A DNA stretch of 47,555 nucleotides from an uncultured Lachnospiraceae bacterium (GCA_947382625.1 CANDAG010000029.1:1-47555); one strand, 5' to 3'. Numbered from the stretch's first letter, positions 9,045 through 17,861 are shown. Program-made: numbers and translations. The notes: generated by a model not told the origin, from the sequence alone.

Positions 9045-10340
9045 TCACTCTGCCTCATCCATTTCCTTTTCCTTCTCCAGCATCAGATTCAGGATCGTCA
9101 CATCGGTCTCCTTCATTCCTACTCTTCCCACATAACCCATGCTCCGGATGGTGTCCTCCACATCCTCACGCACAAGTCCTTCCCCGGGCAGGAAGCAGTG
9201 ATCTGCGTTTTCCAGGGTAAATGCCATGATCGCCGCATCCACGGAAGATGCGATCTTGGCGGCGCAGGAGGACTTGGCCCCGTCGCAGACCACGCCGCCC
9301 AAATTGGCGATGGTGTTTGTAATGGTTCGGGAAACCGCCTCGTAATCACCTCCGTACAGATAGGTAATGGCAGCCCCAGCGCCGCAGGCGGCGCTCACGG
9401 CTCCGCAGTAAGCGGAAAGGCTTCCGATATACTTTTTCTGATGAATGGCCACCAGATTGCTGACTGCCAACGCCCGGTACATCTTTTCCCCGGATACCTT
9501 CCACTCTCTGGCAAACTCGATCACCGGCAGGGAACAGGTGATCCCCTGGTTACCGCTACCGGAATTGATGATCACGGGAAGAGAGCATCCGTTCATCCGG
9601 GCGTCAGATCCTGCTGCCGCCATGGCCCTTGCTCTGACTCTGACATCACCGCCGTACACCGAAAGCAGAGTTCTTCCCACCTGTGCGCCGTAAGGATTTT
9701 TCAGCCCTTCCTCCGCAATTGCCGTGTTCATCTCCACCTGACGTCCGATCACTTCCCGGATATCTTCCATCCGTACCTCATCGGCAAAGGCAAGGATATC
9801 CCTTACATTGAGAAGCTCTCTTTCATCTCTTTTTTTCTCGCTTACCGCCTCTGCCGTACCCGCCATCAAAACCTTTCCATCCTTTTCCACAAGGTCGATC
9901 TGGGTATGTTTTTTGGAAAGAACCACCTTCACAAGATGGCCTCCTCCGGTCATCTCCACACGGATATAAAGGTTTTCCACCCCTTCCTCCAGATGACAGG
10001 TACAAAAATTCTGCTTAAGAAGCTCCCTGGCCATCTGCCGGTGCTCCCCAGTTATGCCCTCAAGCACCTCCAGCTTTTTTTCGGTGCATCCGCCCACTGC
10101 CCCCAGCACAGCCGCCGCTTCTATCCCCCGCATGCCCTCAGAATTAGGAACCGTTACGCTTTTTACATTTTTAATGATATTTCCGCTGCAAAAAACGTCC
10201 ATATGTTCCGGCAGCCCTCCAAAAGCATCTCTGGCCGCCGCGGCGCCAAGCGCTAAGGCAATGGGCTCCGTACAGCCCAGGGCAGGCACCAGCTCTTCCT
10301 TTAAAATATTCACATAACACTGATAAATCTTTTCGTCCAT
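9045..10340 (-). CDS. L-cysteine desulfidase / UPF0597 family protein
   Basis: The 431 residues match the iron-sulfur L-cysteine desulfidase family (CyuA/CdsB, formerly UPF0597), related to the serine dehydratase alpha fold. Family members split cysteine into pyruvate, ammonia and sulfide. Visible signatures are ELVPALGCTEPIALALG, the NSGSGNQGI loop, and the cysteine-rich VVCDGAKSSCAAKIAS cluster site. I chose the ATG at 10340 (AGGAG 7 bases upstream); the longer frame to 10409 only translates a palindromic repeat. It is the first gene of the operon that continues into pyrC. The link to pyrimidine synthesis is not obvious; substrate assignment rests on the family alone. Confidence 0.82.
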   Translation of the reverse strand: MDEKIYQCYVNILKEELVPALGCTEPIALALGAAAARDAFGGLPEHMDVFCSGNIIKNVKSVTVPNSEGMRGIEAAAVLGAVGGCTEKKLEVLEGITGEHRQMARELLKQNFCTCHLEEGVENLYIRVEMTGGGHLVKVVLSKKHTQIDLVEKDGKVLMAGTAEAVSEKKRDERELLNVRDILAFADEVRMEDIREVIGRQVEMNTAIAEEGLKNPYGAQVGRTLLSVYGGDVRVRARAMAAAGSDARMNGCSLPVIINSGSGNQGITCSLPVIEFAREWKVSGEKMYRALAVSNLVAIHQKKYIGSLSAYCGAVSAACGAGAAITYLYGGDYEAVSRTITNTIANLGGVVCDGAKSSCAAKIASSVDAAIMAFTLENADHCFLPGEGLVREDVEDTIRSMGYVGRVGMKETDVTILNLMLEKEKEMDEAE

Positions 10341-10351
10341 CTGTCTTCTCC

Positions 10352-10414
10352 TTGCGCAGCACAAAATCGGCGCAGTGAACGCCAAAAAACAAAAATTTTT
10401 GTCCTTCACTATAT
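10352..10414 (-). repeat. AGTGAACG palindromic repeat, copy A (leader of the desulfidase-pyr operon)
   Basis: On the minus strand this reads from ATATAGTGAAGGAC to the GCGCAA end and matches the element at 20077-20137 nearly base for base. The core is an inverted repeat (AGTGAAGGACAAAAA against TTTTTTGGCGTTCACT). It lies just after the -10 box at 10421-10426, so it would form a hairpin at the very 5' end of the transcript. Confidence 0.75.
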
Positions 10415-10420
10415 AATTGA

Positions 10421-10450
10421 ATTATAATGTCCTCCGGTATGTCTGGTCAA
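10421..10450 (-). promoter_or_regulatory. Sigma-A promoter of the desulfidase-pyrC-AAA-pyrK-pyrD operon
   Basis: On the minus strand TTGACC is followed after 18 bases by a perfect TATAAT. Transcription would begin near 10414, at the edge of the palindromic repeat. No PyrR-binding anti-terminator is evident in the 74-base leader. Confidence 0.82.
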
Positions 10451-10488
10451 GAAAAATGAACAATACAATATTTTATGTAAACCTATAG

Positions 10489-10530
10489 TCAGGGGGCAAG
10501 TTCCGCCTTTTTGCAGCCCTTGCCCCCTGA
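10489..10530 (-). terminator. Stable stem-loop after the oxidoreductase operon, probable terminator
   Basis: A perfect 12-bp, GC-rich stem (TCAGGGGGCAAG at 10489-10500 with its complement at 10519-10530) encloses an 18-base loop. It lies 36 bases after the stop codon of the gene at 10566 and before the next promoter, which is where a terminator should be. No T-run follows on either strand, so it may act as an mRNA-stabilising 3' end instead. Confidence 0.55.
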
Positions 10531-10565
10531 TCTTATAACCGGCTATCCCCTCTTACCCTTTATCC

Positions 10566-11729
10566 TTATTGATAATTCCCCAGGGTAATCTTCTCCTCCT
10601 GGAAATTCTCTACGGAAGCGCTTTTTTCATAAAAATGTATGGCGTTCTTCAGAATCCCTTCAAAGCGATAGCTTTCATCCTCTTCCTTAATAGGAAGCTT
10701 TACGGTTCTACCGCTAAACCCTGCGGTATAAATGGCAGTGATCACCTCCACCGTTCTTCGTCCGTCTATTCCTGTGATCAACGGGCGTCCCCCGGTTTCG
10801 AGAGCCCTGAGCACATCATCGATCTCCCCGGTATGGCCTTCATAGACAAGATCCGGAATATTCCGGTAAAATTCCTCCAGCTTCCCGATCAGCTCCTTAT
10901 TGCCTCCATCCCTCGGAAATCCATTTCCCTGACTGACCTCTGCCTTTACCTCCCAGGGAGCGGAAATCCGTGCATCTGCGCACTGGAGAACGATTCCCTG
11001 CTCTTCCCCATGGTGTACTACAGAACTGGTTACCTGCGCCATGCTCCCATCCTCGTACCTCAGGCAGGCAACAGAAAGATCCTCCACCTCTGCATTGTCG
11101 TGCATTACGTTAGTAAGCATGGCCATCACGGAATCAGGGAGCCTTCCCTCAAGCCAGTTCAGCATATCGATATGATGGACCGCATGATTTAAGGTAGGGC
11201 CGCCGCCCTCCTTTTCCCAGGTTCCTCTCCACCACAGGTCGTAATAGCAGTGCCCTCTCCACCAGGCAGACTCCACCCGGGCCAGGCATATTTTTCCGGC
11301 AAGTCCGCTCTCCGCCGTCTTTTTCAGCTTATAAATGGAATTACGGAAACGATTTTGGGCAATGCAGGCCATGATCACTCCGTTTCTCCTTTCAGCCTCC
11401 AGCATCGCATCACATTCTGCCAGACAGGTAGCCATGGGCTTTTCCACCACCACATTACACCCCTTATCCATACTGTCAATAGCTATGGACGCGTGTACAT
11501 AGGGCGGCGTACACACATGCACCAGATCGATCTCAAGGCCGGATGAGAGCATGGCATTGTGATCGTCAAAGACCTCACAGTCCAGTCCGTATTTTGCTTT
11601 CATTGCCTCCGCCTTCTCCGGATAGATATCGCAGAGAGCAACCACCTTACATCTTTCAGGGAAGGTCAGAAGACCTTCCATATGGGCGTGGGAAATATTA
11701 CCTGTCCCCACAATTGCTACATTGATCAT
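10566..11729 (-). CDS. Gfo/Idh/MocA family oxidoreductase
   Basis: This is an NAD(P)-dependent sugar or inositol dehydrogenase-type enzyme of 387 residues. The N-terminal Rossmann motif is VAIVGTGNISHAHMEG; the catalytic EKPMA motif (VVVEKPMATCLAE) follows. The C-terminal substrate domain contains GPTLNHAVHHIDMLNWL with the family histidines. GAGGG lies immediately before the ATG. It follows a second Gfo/Idh/MocA gene and a sugar ABC importer, so the two probably process an imported sugar or an epimerisation intermediate. The exact substrate cannot be read from the sequence. Confidence 0.88.
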   Translation of the reverse strand: MINVAIVGTGNISHAHMEGLLTFPERCKVVALCDIYPEKAEAMKAKYGLDCEVFDDHNAMLSSGLEIDLVHVCTPPYVHASIAIDSMDKGCNVVVEKPMATCLAECDAMLEAERRNGVIMACIAQNRFRNSIYKLKKTAESGLAGKICLARVESAWWRGHCYYDLWWRGTWEKEGGGPTLNHAVHHIDMLNWLEGRLPDSVMAMLTNVMHDNAEVEDLSVACLRYEDGSMAQVTSSVVHHGEEQGIVLQCADARISAPWEVKAEVSQGNGFPRDGGNKELIGKLEEFYRNIPDLVYEGHTGEIDDVLRALETGGRPLITGIDGRRTVEVITAIYTAGFSGRTVKLPIKEEDESYRFEGILKNAIHFYEKSASVENFQEEKITLGNYQ

Positions 11730-11795
11730 TTTCCCTCATTTCTGCGCTGCTTTTTGCGCATTTCACATTTTATTTTACCTCTACAGCCTGTGCCT

Positions 11796-11812
11796 CCCGG
11801 CCCAAAGCCGGG
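11796..11812 (-). other. Short GC-rich stem-loop between the two oxidoreductase genes
   Basis: CCCGGC and GCCGGG flank CCAAA, a 6-bp stem 8 bases after the upstream gene's stop. There is no T-run, so it is more likely an RNA-processing or stability element than a terminator. A GTGATC flank resembles that of other intergenic palindromes in the window. Confidence 0.4.
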
Positions 11813-11820
11813 CGATCACG

Positions 11821-12903
11821 TTATTTTACTTTTATTGCCTGCAGTTCGGCCTTCACACAAAGCTCAGCCGCTTTAAATGCATGCTCCTGGGTCATGGCGT
11901 TTTCTGTCCGGTTGATACAGTCTAAGATCAGCTGTCCGAAATAAGGAAATCCCACCTGGCCCGCCACATGAAAATGCTGTTCTCCATCCTTGTTCACCAG
12001 AAAAACATGATCACAGGTTCCGTCATTGGTTCCCACATTCACATATTTTCTCAGCTCAATATACCCTTCTGTTCCCAGGATAAAGGTTCTGCCGTCTCCC
12101 CAAGTGGAAAGTCTCTCCGGCGTAAACCAATCCACCCTGAAATGCTGGGTAGCCCCGTTATCCCCCACCAGAACCGCATCCCCGAAATCCTCCAGCTCCG
12201 GATAATCCGGATGTCCATAATTGCCTACCTGGCTGTACTGTACCTTTGCATCCTTTACGCCGCAATAATACAGGAACTGCTCAATCTGATGGCTTCCGAT
12301 ATCACAAAGAATGCCGCCATACTTGTCCTTTTCAAAAAACCAGGTTGGTCTGCTCTCCGGATTTCCCACCCTGTGGGGGCCGAAGCCATCGATATGGATC
12401 GGGGTTCCGATGGCGCCTTCCTCGATCAGCTGCCCTGCAAAAACAGCTGACTCTACATGGATACGCTCGCTGTAATATACCATGTACTTCTTTCCTGTTT
12501 TCTTCACCATCTCCTTCGCCGCCTCCAGCTGTTCCAGAGAAGTTAAAGGGGCTTTATCCGTAAAATAATCCTTACCGGCCGCCATGGCCCTAAGCCCCAG
12601 GGCGCACCTTTCGCTGGTAACAGCCGCCCCGCACACCAGCTTCACCTCCGGGTCATTTAAAATCTCTTCCTCGCCTGAAGCAGCCCTTGCCTCCGGGAAA
12701 GCCTTGATAAAGCTTTCCACCTTTTTCGGATCCGGATCATAGACCCACTTCACTTTTGCCCCTGCTTCAGTAAGTCCGTTGCACATTCCATAAATATGCC
12801 CGTGATCCAGTGCGATGGCCGCAATGCAGAACTCTCCCGGCTCCACTACCGGCGCAGGCCTGCCTTTCGGCGCATAATTCATTCCGTCCTTATTCTGTGC
12901 CAT
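11821..12903 (-). CDS. Gfo/Idh/MocA family oxidoreductase
   Basis: The 360 residues form a second, divergent member of the family. The N-terminus (FCIAAIALDHGHIYGMCNGLTEAG) lacks the tight GxGxxG, as in the subgroup that reads DHGH. The middle has the TDKAPLTS segment in place of EKP, and the C-terminal domain carries GGILCDIGSHQIEQFLYY. The ATG follows GGAGGG by about 10 bases. Between it and the binding-protein gene upstream is a 12-bp stem-loop. Its pairing with the oxidoreductase at 10566 suggests a two-step conversion such as oxidation and re-reduction of a sugar; that is inference. Confidence 0.85.
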   Translation of the reverse strand: MAQNKDGMNYAPKGRPAPVVEPGEFCIAAIALDHGHIYGMCNGLTEAGAKVKWVYDPDPKKVESFIKAFPEARAASGEEEILNDPEVKLVCGAAVTSERCALGLRAMAAGKDYFTDKAPLTSLEQLEAAKEMVKKTGKKYMVYYSERIHVESAVFAGQLIEEGAIGTPIHIDGFGPHRVGNPESRPTWFFEKDKYGGILCDIGSHQIEQFLYYCGVKDAKVQYSQVGNYGHPDYPELEDFGDAVLVGDNGATQHFRVDWFTPERLSTWGDGRTFILGTEGYIELRKYVNVGTNDGTCDHVFLVNKDGEQHFHVAGQVGFPYFGQLILDCINRTENAMTQEHAFKAAELCVKAELQAIKVK

Positions 12904-12987
12904 TTGAATTTACCCTCCATTTCGTTTCTGTATACCTTTACTCTAACTTTCCGTCAGCGTCTGTGCAACCTTTTTCATGCTGAACTA

Positions 12988-13021
12988 TTACAGGCAGACT
13001 CCTTCGGGGGTCTGCCTGTAA
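12988..13021 (-). other. Stem-loop after the solute-binding protein gene
   Basis: A perfect 12-bp stem (TTACAGGCAGAC with GTCTGCCTGTAA) holds a 10-base loop, 59 bases after the binding-protein stop. No T-run follows on the minus strand. Such elements often protect the transcript of a highly expressed binding protein and reduce read-through into the genes below; here those are the oxidoreductases. Confidence 0.6.
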
Positions 13022-13080
13022 ACCATCAAAAAACCAATCGCATGCCCACGACTTAAGTTTTACCCGGTTTTCTTATAAGC

Positions 13081-14781
13081 TTAATTTCCTTTGTAATATG
13101 CTACACGCTCATCAATAATGGTCTGGATACCTGCTTTTTCCAGCTCGGACATATACTCATCGTACATGGCGTCAAAATCAGCCTCTGAACAGGTGCAGAC
13201 ACTTACCTGATACTCATCCTTGATCAGGTTCAGATCTGTGAGCAGATCCGGTGTGGAAGGAGATGTCCAGTACGGGTCATTGCGGATCGTGCCCACAATA
13301 GAATTTTCGTAGTTGTCGATCACGTGCTGTTCGTATCCGGGAGCCTCTTTTGATGTACATGCATTGAAGTCGTCAACTGTCGAGAAATATCCCTGATTAC
13401 CAACCAAGAAAATATCTGTTCTGATCCAGTCTTTGTCGGTAGTATTGTAGGTTGCATCCTTAACCACAGGAACGCCGCTCTCATCAAAGTCATAGTGTTC
13501 GCCCTCGAAACCATGGTAAAGTACAAAACCACCTTCCTGTGTACACTGCCAATCCAGATAGGTCATGCAGGCTTCTACCTTCTCTTCGCTTGCCGTCTTC
13601 GGACAGAATGCGATCAGTCCACCTAATGCATAGGCTGAGCTGTAAACATTTCCATCATTTACATTCTTTAATGTAGGCAGAGATACCATATCCGCCGTAG
13701 GCACATTTTCCTGAAGGGTCTTGAGCAGAGAGCCTCTTAAAACGTCTACTGCATAGTTTACATTAGATTCAAAATATGCCACCTTGCCGGTAACGAAGTC
13801 GCTCTTTCTGTCATCCTCTGTCAGAGAGTAATAATCTTTACGAAGAAGTCCGTTGTTATACATCTTGTTCATAAAACGCCAGTACTCTCTCATACCCGGA
13901 TCATAATACTCAGCGATAACATCCTGTCCTCTTGAGATATTCCATTCTGTCTCATCAAGAGCGCTCTCGGAAAAAGCAATAGTCAGATTATTGTACATCT
14001 GCTCGTAACCGCCGATCACATCCGTTCTTCCATCAGGATTTTCATTTACCATCTTCTCAATCACATTGTAGAGCTCGTCCGGAGTGGAAGGCATCTCAAG
14101 TCCTAAAGCATCCAGCCAGTCTTTTCTGATGAACTGATTCGTTTTAGCCGTAGTAGCCCGCTTTGCAACGATACCATAAAGGTCTCCGTCTGCATTTCTT
14201 CCGATATCAAGAACATCCGTACCAATGTAAGCTTTCATGTTCTGCGCCTGGTCAGCGCCGTCAATGAACTCATTTAAGTTCCATACTCCGCCGTCATTAT
14301 AGTAATCCTCGGCATAAGAATAAGTATAAGTCAAGGTCAGATCCGGTGCAGTTCCGCCGGCAACCATGGTCTGCATCTTAGGAACCTCGTCATTACGGGG
14401 AACCGGCACAAACTCTACTGTGATACCAACCTTGTTCATCTGCTCATTTACATACTCCGTCCACTTATTCTCTGTGATCGTGGAGCCATTAGGTGCGTTG
14501 CTTCTGTCAAAAAGCTCCACCGTGATCGTCACATTATCGAACTGCTTTGCACCGTAAGTGGTCTGATACTTGCTCTCACCGACAGCCTCCCCGCTGCCCT
14601 CATCGCTTTCCGCACTGCCATCCTGGCTCTCCTTGTCTGCTTCCTGCTTTGTGTCTTCACCTGCCTCGCTCTGTCCTGCTGAACCGGATCCCGAATCTGC
14701 TGAACCGGAATTACCGCATCCGTAAAGTCCGGCTGTCAGCATTGTCAGGGCAAGCGCTACCGCTACCATTTTCCTTTTCAT
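13081..14781 (-). CDS. Extracellular sugar-binding lipoprotein (LplA-type)
   Basis: This is the ligand-capturing lipoprotein of the carbohydrate importer. The 566 residues begin with a lipoprotein signal (MKRKMVAVALALTMLTAG) and a lipobox ending at C22. An acidic Ser/Gly/Glu-rich tether (about 23-75) and a large family 1 binding domain follow. The size (over 500 residues) is typical of LplA/YtcQ proteins that partner the LplB/LplC permeases encoded just upstream; these usually bind oligosaccharides. GGGAG precedes the ATG. No ATPase gene is present, as is common for this class, which shares an MsmK-like ATPase encoded elsewhere. Confidence 0.92.
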   Translation of the reverse strand: MKRKMVAVALALTMLTAGLYGCGNSGSADSGSGSAGQSEAGEDTKQEADKESQDGSAESDEGSGEAVGESKYQTTYGAKQFDNVTITVELFDRSNAPNGSTITENKWTEYVNEQMNKVGITVEFVPVPRNDEVPKMQTMVAGGTAPDLTLTYTYSYAEDYYNDGGVWNLNEFIDGADQAQNMKAYIGTDVLDIGRNADGDLYGIVAKRATTAKTNQFIRKDWLDALGLEMPSTPDELYNVIEKMVNENPDGRTDVIGGYEQMYNNLTIAFSESALDETEWNISRGQDVIAEYYDPGMREYWRFMNKMYNNGLLRKDYYSLTEDDRKSDFVTGKVAYFESNVNYAVDVLRGSLLKTLQENVPTADMVSLPTLKNVNDGNVYSSAYALGGLIAFCPKTASEEKVEACMTYLDWQCTQEGGFVLYHGFEGEHYDFDESGVPVVKDATYNTTDKDWIRTDIFLVGNQGYFSTVDDFNACTSKEAPGYEQHVIDNYENSIVGTIRNDPYWTSPSTPDLLTDLNLIKDEYQVSVCTCSEADFDAMYDEYMSELEKAGIQTIIDERVAYYKGN

Positions 14782-14811
14782 ATGAAACTCCCTTCTTTCT
14801 ATTTTTGTTTT

Positions 14812-14858
14812 TTATTAACATAAGGACAGTCCGCGGAACGTTCTGTCCGTTGTCAATC
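14812..14858 (+). repeat. TTATTAACA-type palindromic element, copy 1
   Basis: TTATTAACATAAGGACAG opens an imperfect palindrome (GGACAG at 14824-14829, CTGTCC at 14843-14848, CCGCGG in the loop) that ends CCGTTGT. Similar elements lie at 24453-24495 and, reversed, at 32795-32840. It sits between the permease and binding-protein genes and could tune their relative expression. Confidence 0.55.
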
Positions 14859-15723
14859 ATCCTTTCACTGATCCCACCATAACGCCCTTCACGAAATACT
14901 TCTGCAGCCATGGATATACCACCAGGATCGGCAATGTGGATACCAGCACCGTTGCCATCTTCAGCGACTGGGTCATTACCTGCATCCCCACGCCTTCTAA
15001 ATTACCGGCGCTGTTCAGTTCTTCACCAAACAACAGGCCCCGCAGGCGCAGCTGCAGTGTATACTTATCCGGATTCTGAATATAAAGCAGGGCGTCAAAG
15101 TAGGTATTCCAGTATCCAACCGCATAAAACAGTCCCATAGTTGCTATGATCGGCAAAGACAGCGGCAGTACGATCTTTACCAGAATCTGCATATAGGAAG
15201 CCCCGTCAATCCTTGCCGCCTCCGAAAGGCTTTCCGGCAGATTTTTAAAGAATGTCCTCATTACAATAAAGTTAAAAACATTCACTGACTGCGGGATAAA
15301 CAATGCCCCCAGAGTATCATACAAGCCTACTCCCTTTACCACCAGGAATGTGGGAATCAGACCGCCGCCAAAATACATGGTAAACAGGATAAACCCTGTA
15401 ATAATCTTTCGTCCCGGAAGATCATCCTGTGAAAGTGCATATGCCGCAAAGGTTGTCAGCACAAGGCTCAGCGCAGTCCCTATCAATGTTACCTGCACCG
15501 TCGTACTCATCGCCCGCCAGATCTGTGTCTTTCCCAGGATCTGCTTATATGCCTCCATGGTAAAATCGATAGGGTAGAACGTCACCCGTCCGGAGAGCAC
15601 CGCGTTATAACCACTCACAGAATATGCCAGCACATTCAGGAACGGATAGAGACACACAAACGCGATCAGCACAAGCAGTATGTAGTTTATGATTTTTCCA
15701 ACTGTAAGCTTTCTATCTATCAT
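14857..15723 (-). CDS. Sugar ABC transporter permease (LplC/YtcP-type)
   Basis: This is one of two membrane subunits of the importer, 288 residues with six predicted helices (first near 12-33). The EAA loop reads LPESLSEAARIDGASYMQILVKI. The C-terminal helix ends LPILVVYPWLQKYFVKGVMVGSVKG, typical of the LplC family. AGGAGG precedes the ATG, and the gene begins 10 bases after the partner permease, consistent with a fixed heterodimer. Confidence 0.94.
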   Translation of the reverse strand: MIDRKLTVGKIINYILLVLIAFVCLYPFLNVLAYSVSGYNAVLSGRVTFYPIDFTMEAYKQILGKTQIWRAMSTTVQVTLIGTALSLVLTTFAAYALSQDDLPGRKIITGFILFTMYFGGGLIPTFLVVKGVGLYDTLGALFIPQSVNVFNFIVMRTFFKNLPESLSEAARIDGASYMQILVKIVLPLSLPIIATMGLFYAVGYWNTYFDALLYIQNPDKYTLQLRLRGLLFGEELNSAGNLEGVGMQVMTQSLKMATVLVSTLPILVVYPWLQKYFVKGVMVGSVKG

Positions 15724-15733
15724 TTGGGTCCTC

Positions 15734-16666
15734 CTATATTATTCCTTCCTCGCCAATCGCCTTCGCAAATTTATCCGCTGCCAACAAAATAATGATGTTG
15801 ATCAGGGACTGGAACAGGCCGATTGCCGTTGAATCACTGTACTTGGCGCTTTCAATACCAAGCCTGTATGTATAAGTACTGATAACCTCGGATACACCCA
15901 TAACTCTCTTATTCCCCAGCAAAAGGGGTGCATCTAGGCCGATCGTCATCATCTTGGATATTTGAAGAATCAGCATGGTTACAACAACAGATTTAATGGA
16001 AGGCAGCGTAACATAAATAATTCTCTGAAACTTTGTTGCTCCGTCGAGATAAGCCGCCTCATACAGCGTCTCATCCACACTGGTCAGCGCCGCCAGATAA
16101 ATGATGGTTCCCCATCCGATCTCCTTCCAGACATTGCAGAGTACATAAGTAAAGATCCACCATCCCTCTTCTCCCAGAAACGGGATCGCTTTAGCCCCCA
16201 GTGACATAAGCATCATATTGACGGTACCGTCCTGTTCGGAAAACAGGTTGGAAGCAATACCTGCAACCACCACCCAGGAAATAAAGTGAGGCAGATACAG
16301 TACAGACTGGATCACCTTCTTAAACCGGACATTGATAACTTCATTCAGCATCAGTGAAACAATGATCGTCAGCGGGAAGCTTACTGCCAGCGTCAAAAGA
16401 TTCAGCAGCAGGGTATTGCGCACCGACAGCCAGAAATTTTTGCTCCCGAATATCTTCCGGAACACGTCAAACCCACACCACTCACTGCCGAAAACACCTT
16501 TGAATACGTTGTAATCCTTAAATGCAATCGTAATGCCGTACATCGGTACATACTTAAAGACAACATAGTACAGGATCACCGGCAACAGCATGATATAAAG
16601 CCACTTGTAATTCCAGGCCTTTACAAGCACTGCTTTTCTCTCCTTTTTTGTCATTTTTACTTTCAT
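15734..16666 (-). CDS. Sugar ABC transporter permease (LplB/YteP-type)
   Basis: This is the partner permease, 310 residues with six helices. The N-terminus after a lysine-rich tail (YKWLYIMLLPVILYYVVFKY) is diagnostic of the LplB family, as is the EAA loop VDETLYEAAYLDGATKFQRII. GGGAGG precedes the ATG. It is the first gene of the operon, 239 bases after the araC-type gene, whose terminator lies in the gap. The order permease, permease, binding protein, oxidoreductases suggests one transcript. Confidence 0.94.
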   Translation of the reverse strand: MKVKMTKKERKAVLVKAWNYKWLYIMLLPVILYYVVFKYVPMYGITIAFKDYNVFKGVFGSEWCGFDVFRKIFGSKNFWLSVRNTLLLNLLTLAVSFPLTIIVSLMLNEVINVRFKKVIQSVLYLPHFISWVVVAGIASNLFSEQDGTVNMMLMSLGAKAIPFLGEEGWWIFTYVLCNVWKEIGWGTIIYLAALTSVDETLYEAAYLDGATKFQRIIYVTLPSIKSVVVTMLILQISKMMTIGLDAPLLLGNKRVMGVSEVISTYTYRLGIESAKYSDSTAIGLFQSLINIIILLAADKFAKAIGEEGII

Positions 16667-16724
16667 TGTCCGCCTCCCATCTTATTTTTTATCGAACCAG
16701 CTCTTTCGTAATTCCGATATTAGC

Positions 16725-16753
16725 AGAATATCACATTATTTTTGTACAAACTA
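16725..16753 (-). promoter_or_regulatory. Candidate activator-dependent promoter of the sugar importer operon
   Basis: On the minus strand TAGTTT is followed after 17 bases by TATTCT, about 60 bases before the permease ATG. The -35 box is poor, as expected if the neighbouring AraC-type protein must activate it. The same -35 hexamer precedes the araC-type gene itself. This is a weak prediction. Confidence 0.35.
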
Positions 16754-16829
16754 CATAATATACGACATATTTTATTGCGTTATATGACTTATCGGATTTT
16801 GTTTTGTATATTTTGCATAAATTTATGAT

Positions 16830-16868
16830 AAAAAAACACATGTATACCTTCTATCAGTATACATGTGT
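16830..16868 (-). terminator. Rho-independent terminator after the araC-type gene
   Basis: A perfect 12-bp stem (ACACATGTATAC at 16836-16847 with GTATACATGTGT at 16857-16868) holds a 9-base loop. On the minus strand a run of at least seven T follows. It separates the regulator from the importer operon. Confidence 0.85.
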
Positions 16869-16905
16869 CTCCTATTACAATTGAAAGCTGACAACACAGC
16901 TATTT

Positions 16906-17789
16906 CTATTGCCCCAATATAAAATCTTTATTCAGCTGGTATTTCTTCGGCGAAACACCGACCTTTTTTGAAAAGGTACGTGAAAAATTAGAGTAATTGC
17001 CGAATCCTGTTTCATAGCATACGTCGCTGGGAGAATGTCCCTCCCTGAGCAGCCTGCAGGCCCTCATGATCTTTCTCGCAATAATATACTGCTGAAGGGA
17101 TATCCCTGTGGTATTCCGAAAGCACCTGCTGATATAGGTTCCATTGTGATAAAGATGGCTCTCCAATACTTTCAGGGTAATCTCCTCTGTCAGATGCTCA
17201 TTCACATAATTGATCGTATCACTCACGATCTCAGGCATGGTTCTCGGATATTTGATCAGTTCCTTTTTGGCCATATTCCTGTTGACCCCTACCATGATCA
17301 GCTTAAAATACGCATCGATCATAACATCATGACCAAACGCATTACCCCCCCCAGAAGTTTTTCAAGCTTAGCCGCCCAACAGTAAAAGCCCTGAATCTCT
17401 TCTTCCGGCAGATGTACAACATTCAGCTGTGTACCCGGAGGCCGAAGGAAGCACTCTTCCAGATTTGTCTGCTCTGTACACCTCGCCGGCAGCTCCGTAT
17501 CAAGAATATTGATCACGATCCGTTCATACTGTCCTTCTGTCAAAAGCTCTGCCCTGTGGAATTCATAGGCCGGAATACAAACCAGATCGCCGGCCTTCAT
17601 ATGTATCCCCCCATATTCTGTATACAGATTAATCTCGCCGCCCAGCAGAAGCAAAACCTCATATCCATTGTGGTTATGGAATTCTCCGGATTGATCAAAG
17701 GGAAAATCACTGTTTTTACAATGACATTCTATTCGGGATTCCATCAAAAAAAGTTTGCCGCAATGCTTCATGTACTCCTGCTGTTCCAT
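16906..17789 (-). pseudogene. AraC-family transcriptional regulator, frame broken at a G8 tract
   Basis: The upstream frame (17789 to 17319) encodes a cupin-type sugar-sensing domain (SGEFHNHNGYEVLLLLGGE, then the metal-site-like IPAYEFHRA). It runs out of frame at a tract of eight G (minus strand; plus 17345-17352). The downstream frame (to 16906) encodes a full double helix-turn-helix (ITLKVLESHLYHNGTYISR; YETGFGNYSNFSRTFSKKVG). One extra G (or two fewer) would restore a protein of about 295 residues, the normal AraC length, reading on as GGNAFGHDVMIDAYFKL. AAAGGAG supports the ATG at 17789. It lies between the importer and the glycosidases and probably controlled both. It may be a true mutation, a phase-variable tract or a sequencing error. 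Confidence 0.85.
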
Positions 17790-17832
17790 CAATATCTCCT
17801 TTAGAACCATCTATCTGCATTATCCGGATTAC

Positions 17833-17861
17833 ATTATATGTCTTTTTTCCACGATAAACTA
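17833..17861 (-). promoter_or_regulatory. Candidate promoter of the araC-type gene
   Basis: On the minus strand a perfect TATAAT (17833-17838) lies 17 bases after TAGTTT. The -10 is strong and the -35 weak. It would start RNA about 40 bases before the gene. The rest of the gap up to 17991 is AT-rich, except for a small GGCC/GGCC hairpin just after the GH127 stop. Confidence 0.5.

Noticed and set aside
8772-10256. Plus-strand open frame of 494 residues opposite pyrC and the desulfidase-like gene
   Set aside because: It lies wholly antisense to two well-recognised genes, is rich in His, Arg, Ser and Cys with no domain pattern, and has no ribosome site. It is a by-product of codon bias.
10341-10409. 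Extra 23 residues at the start of the desulfidase-like protein
   Set aside because: They are translated from the palindromic repeat and the AGGAG site lies after them.
14839-14860. TTGACA on the minus strand as promoter of the binding-protein gene
   Set aside because: No -10 box lies at a usable distance; the hexamer is part of a palindromic element.
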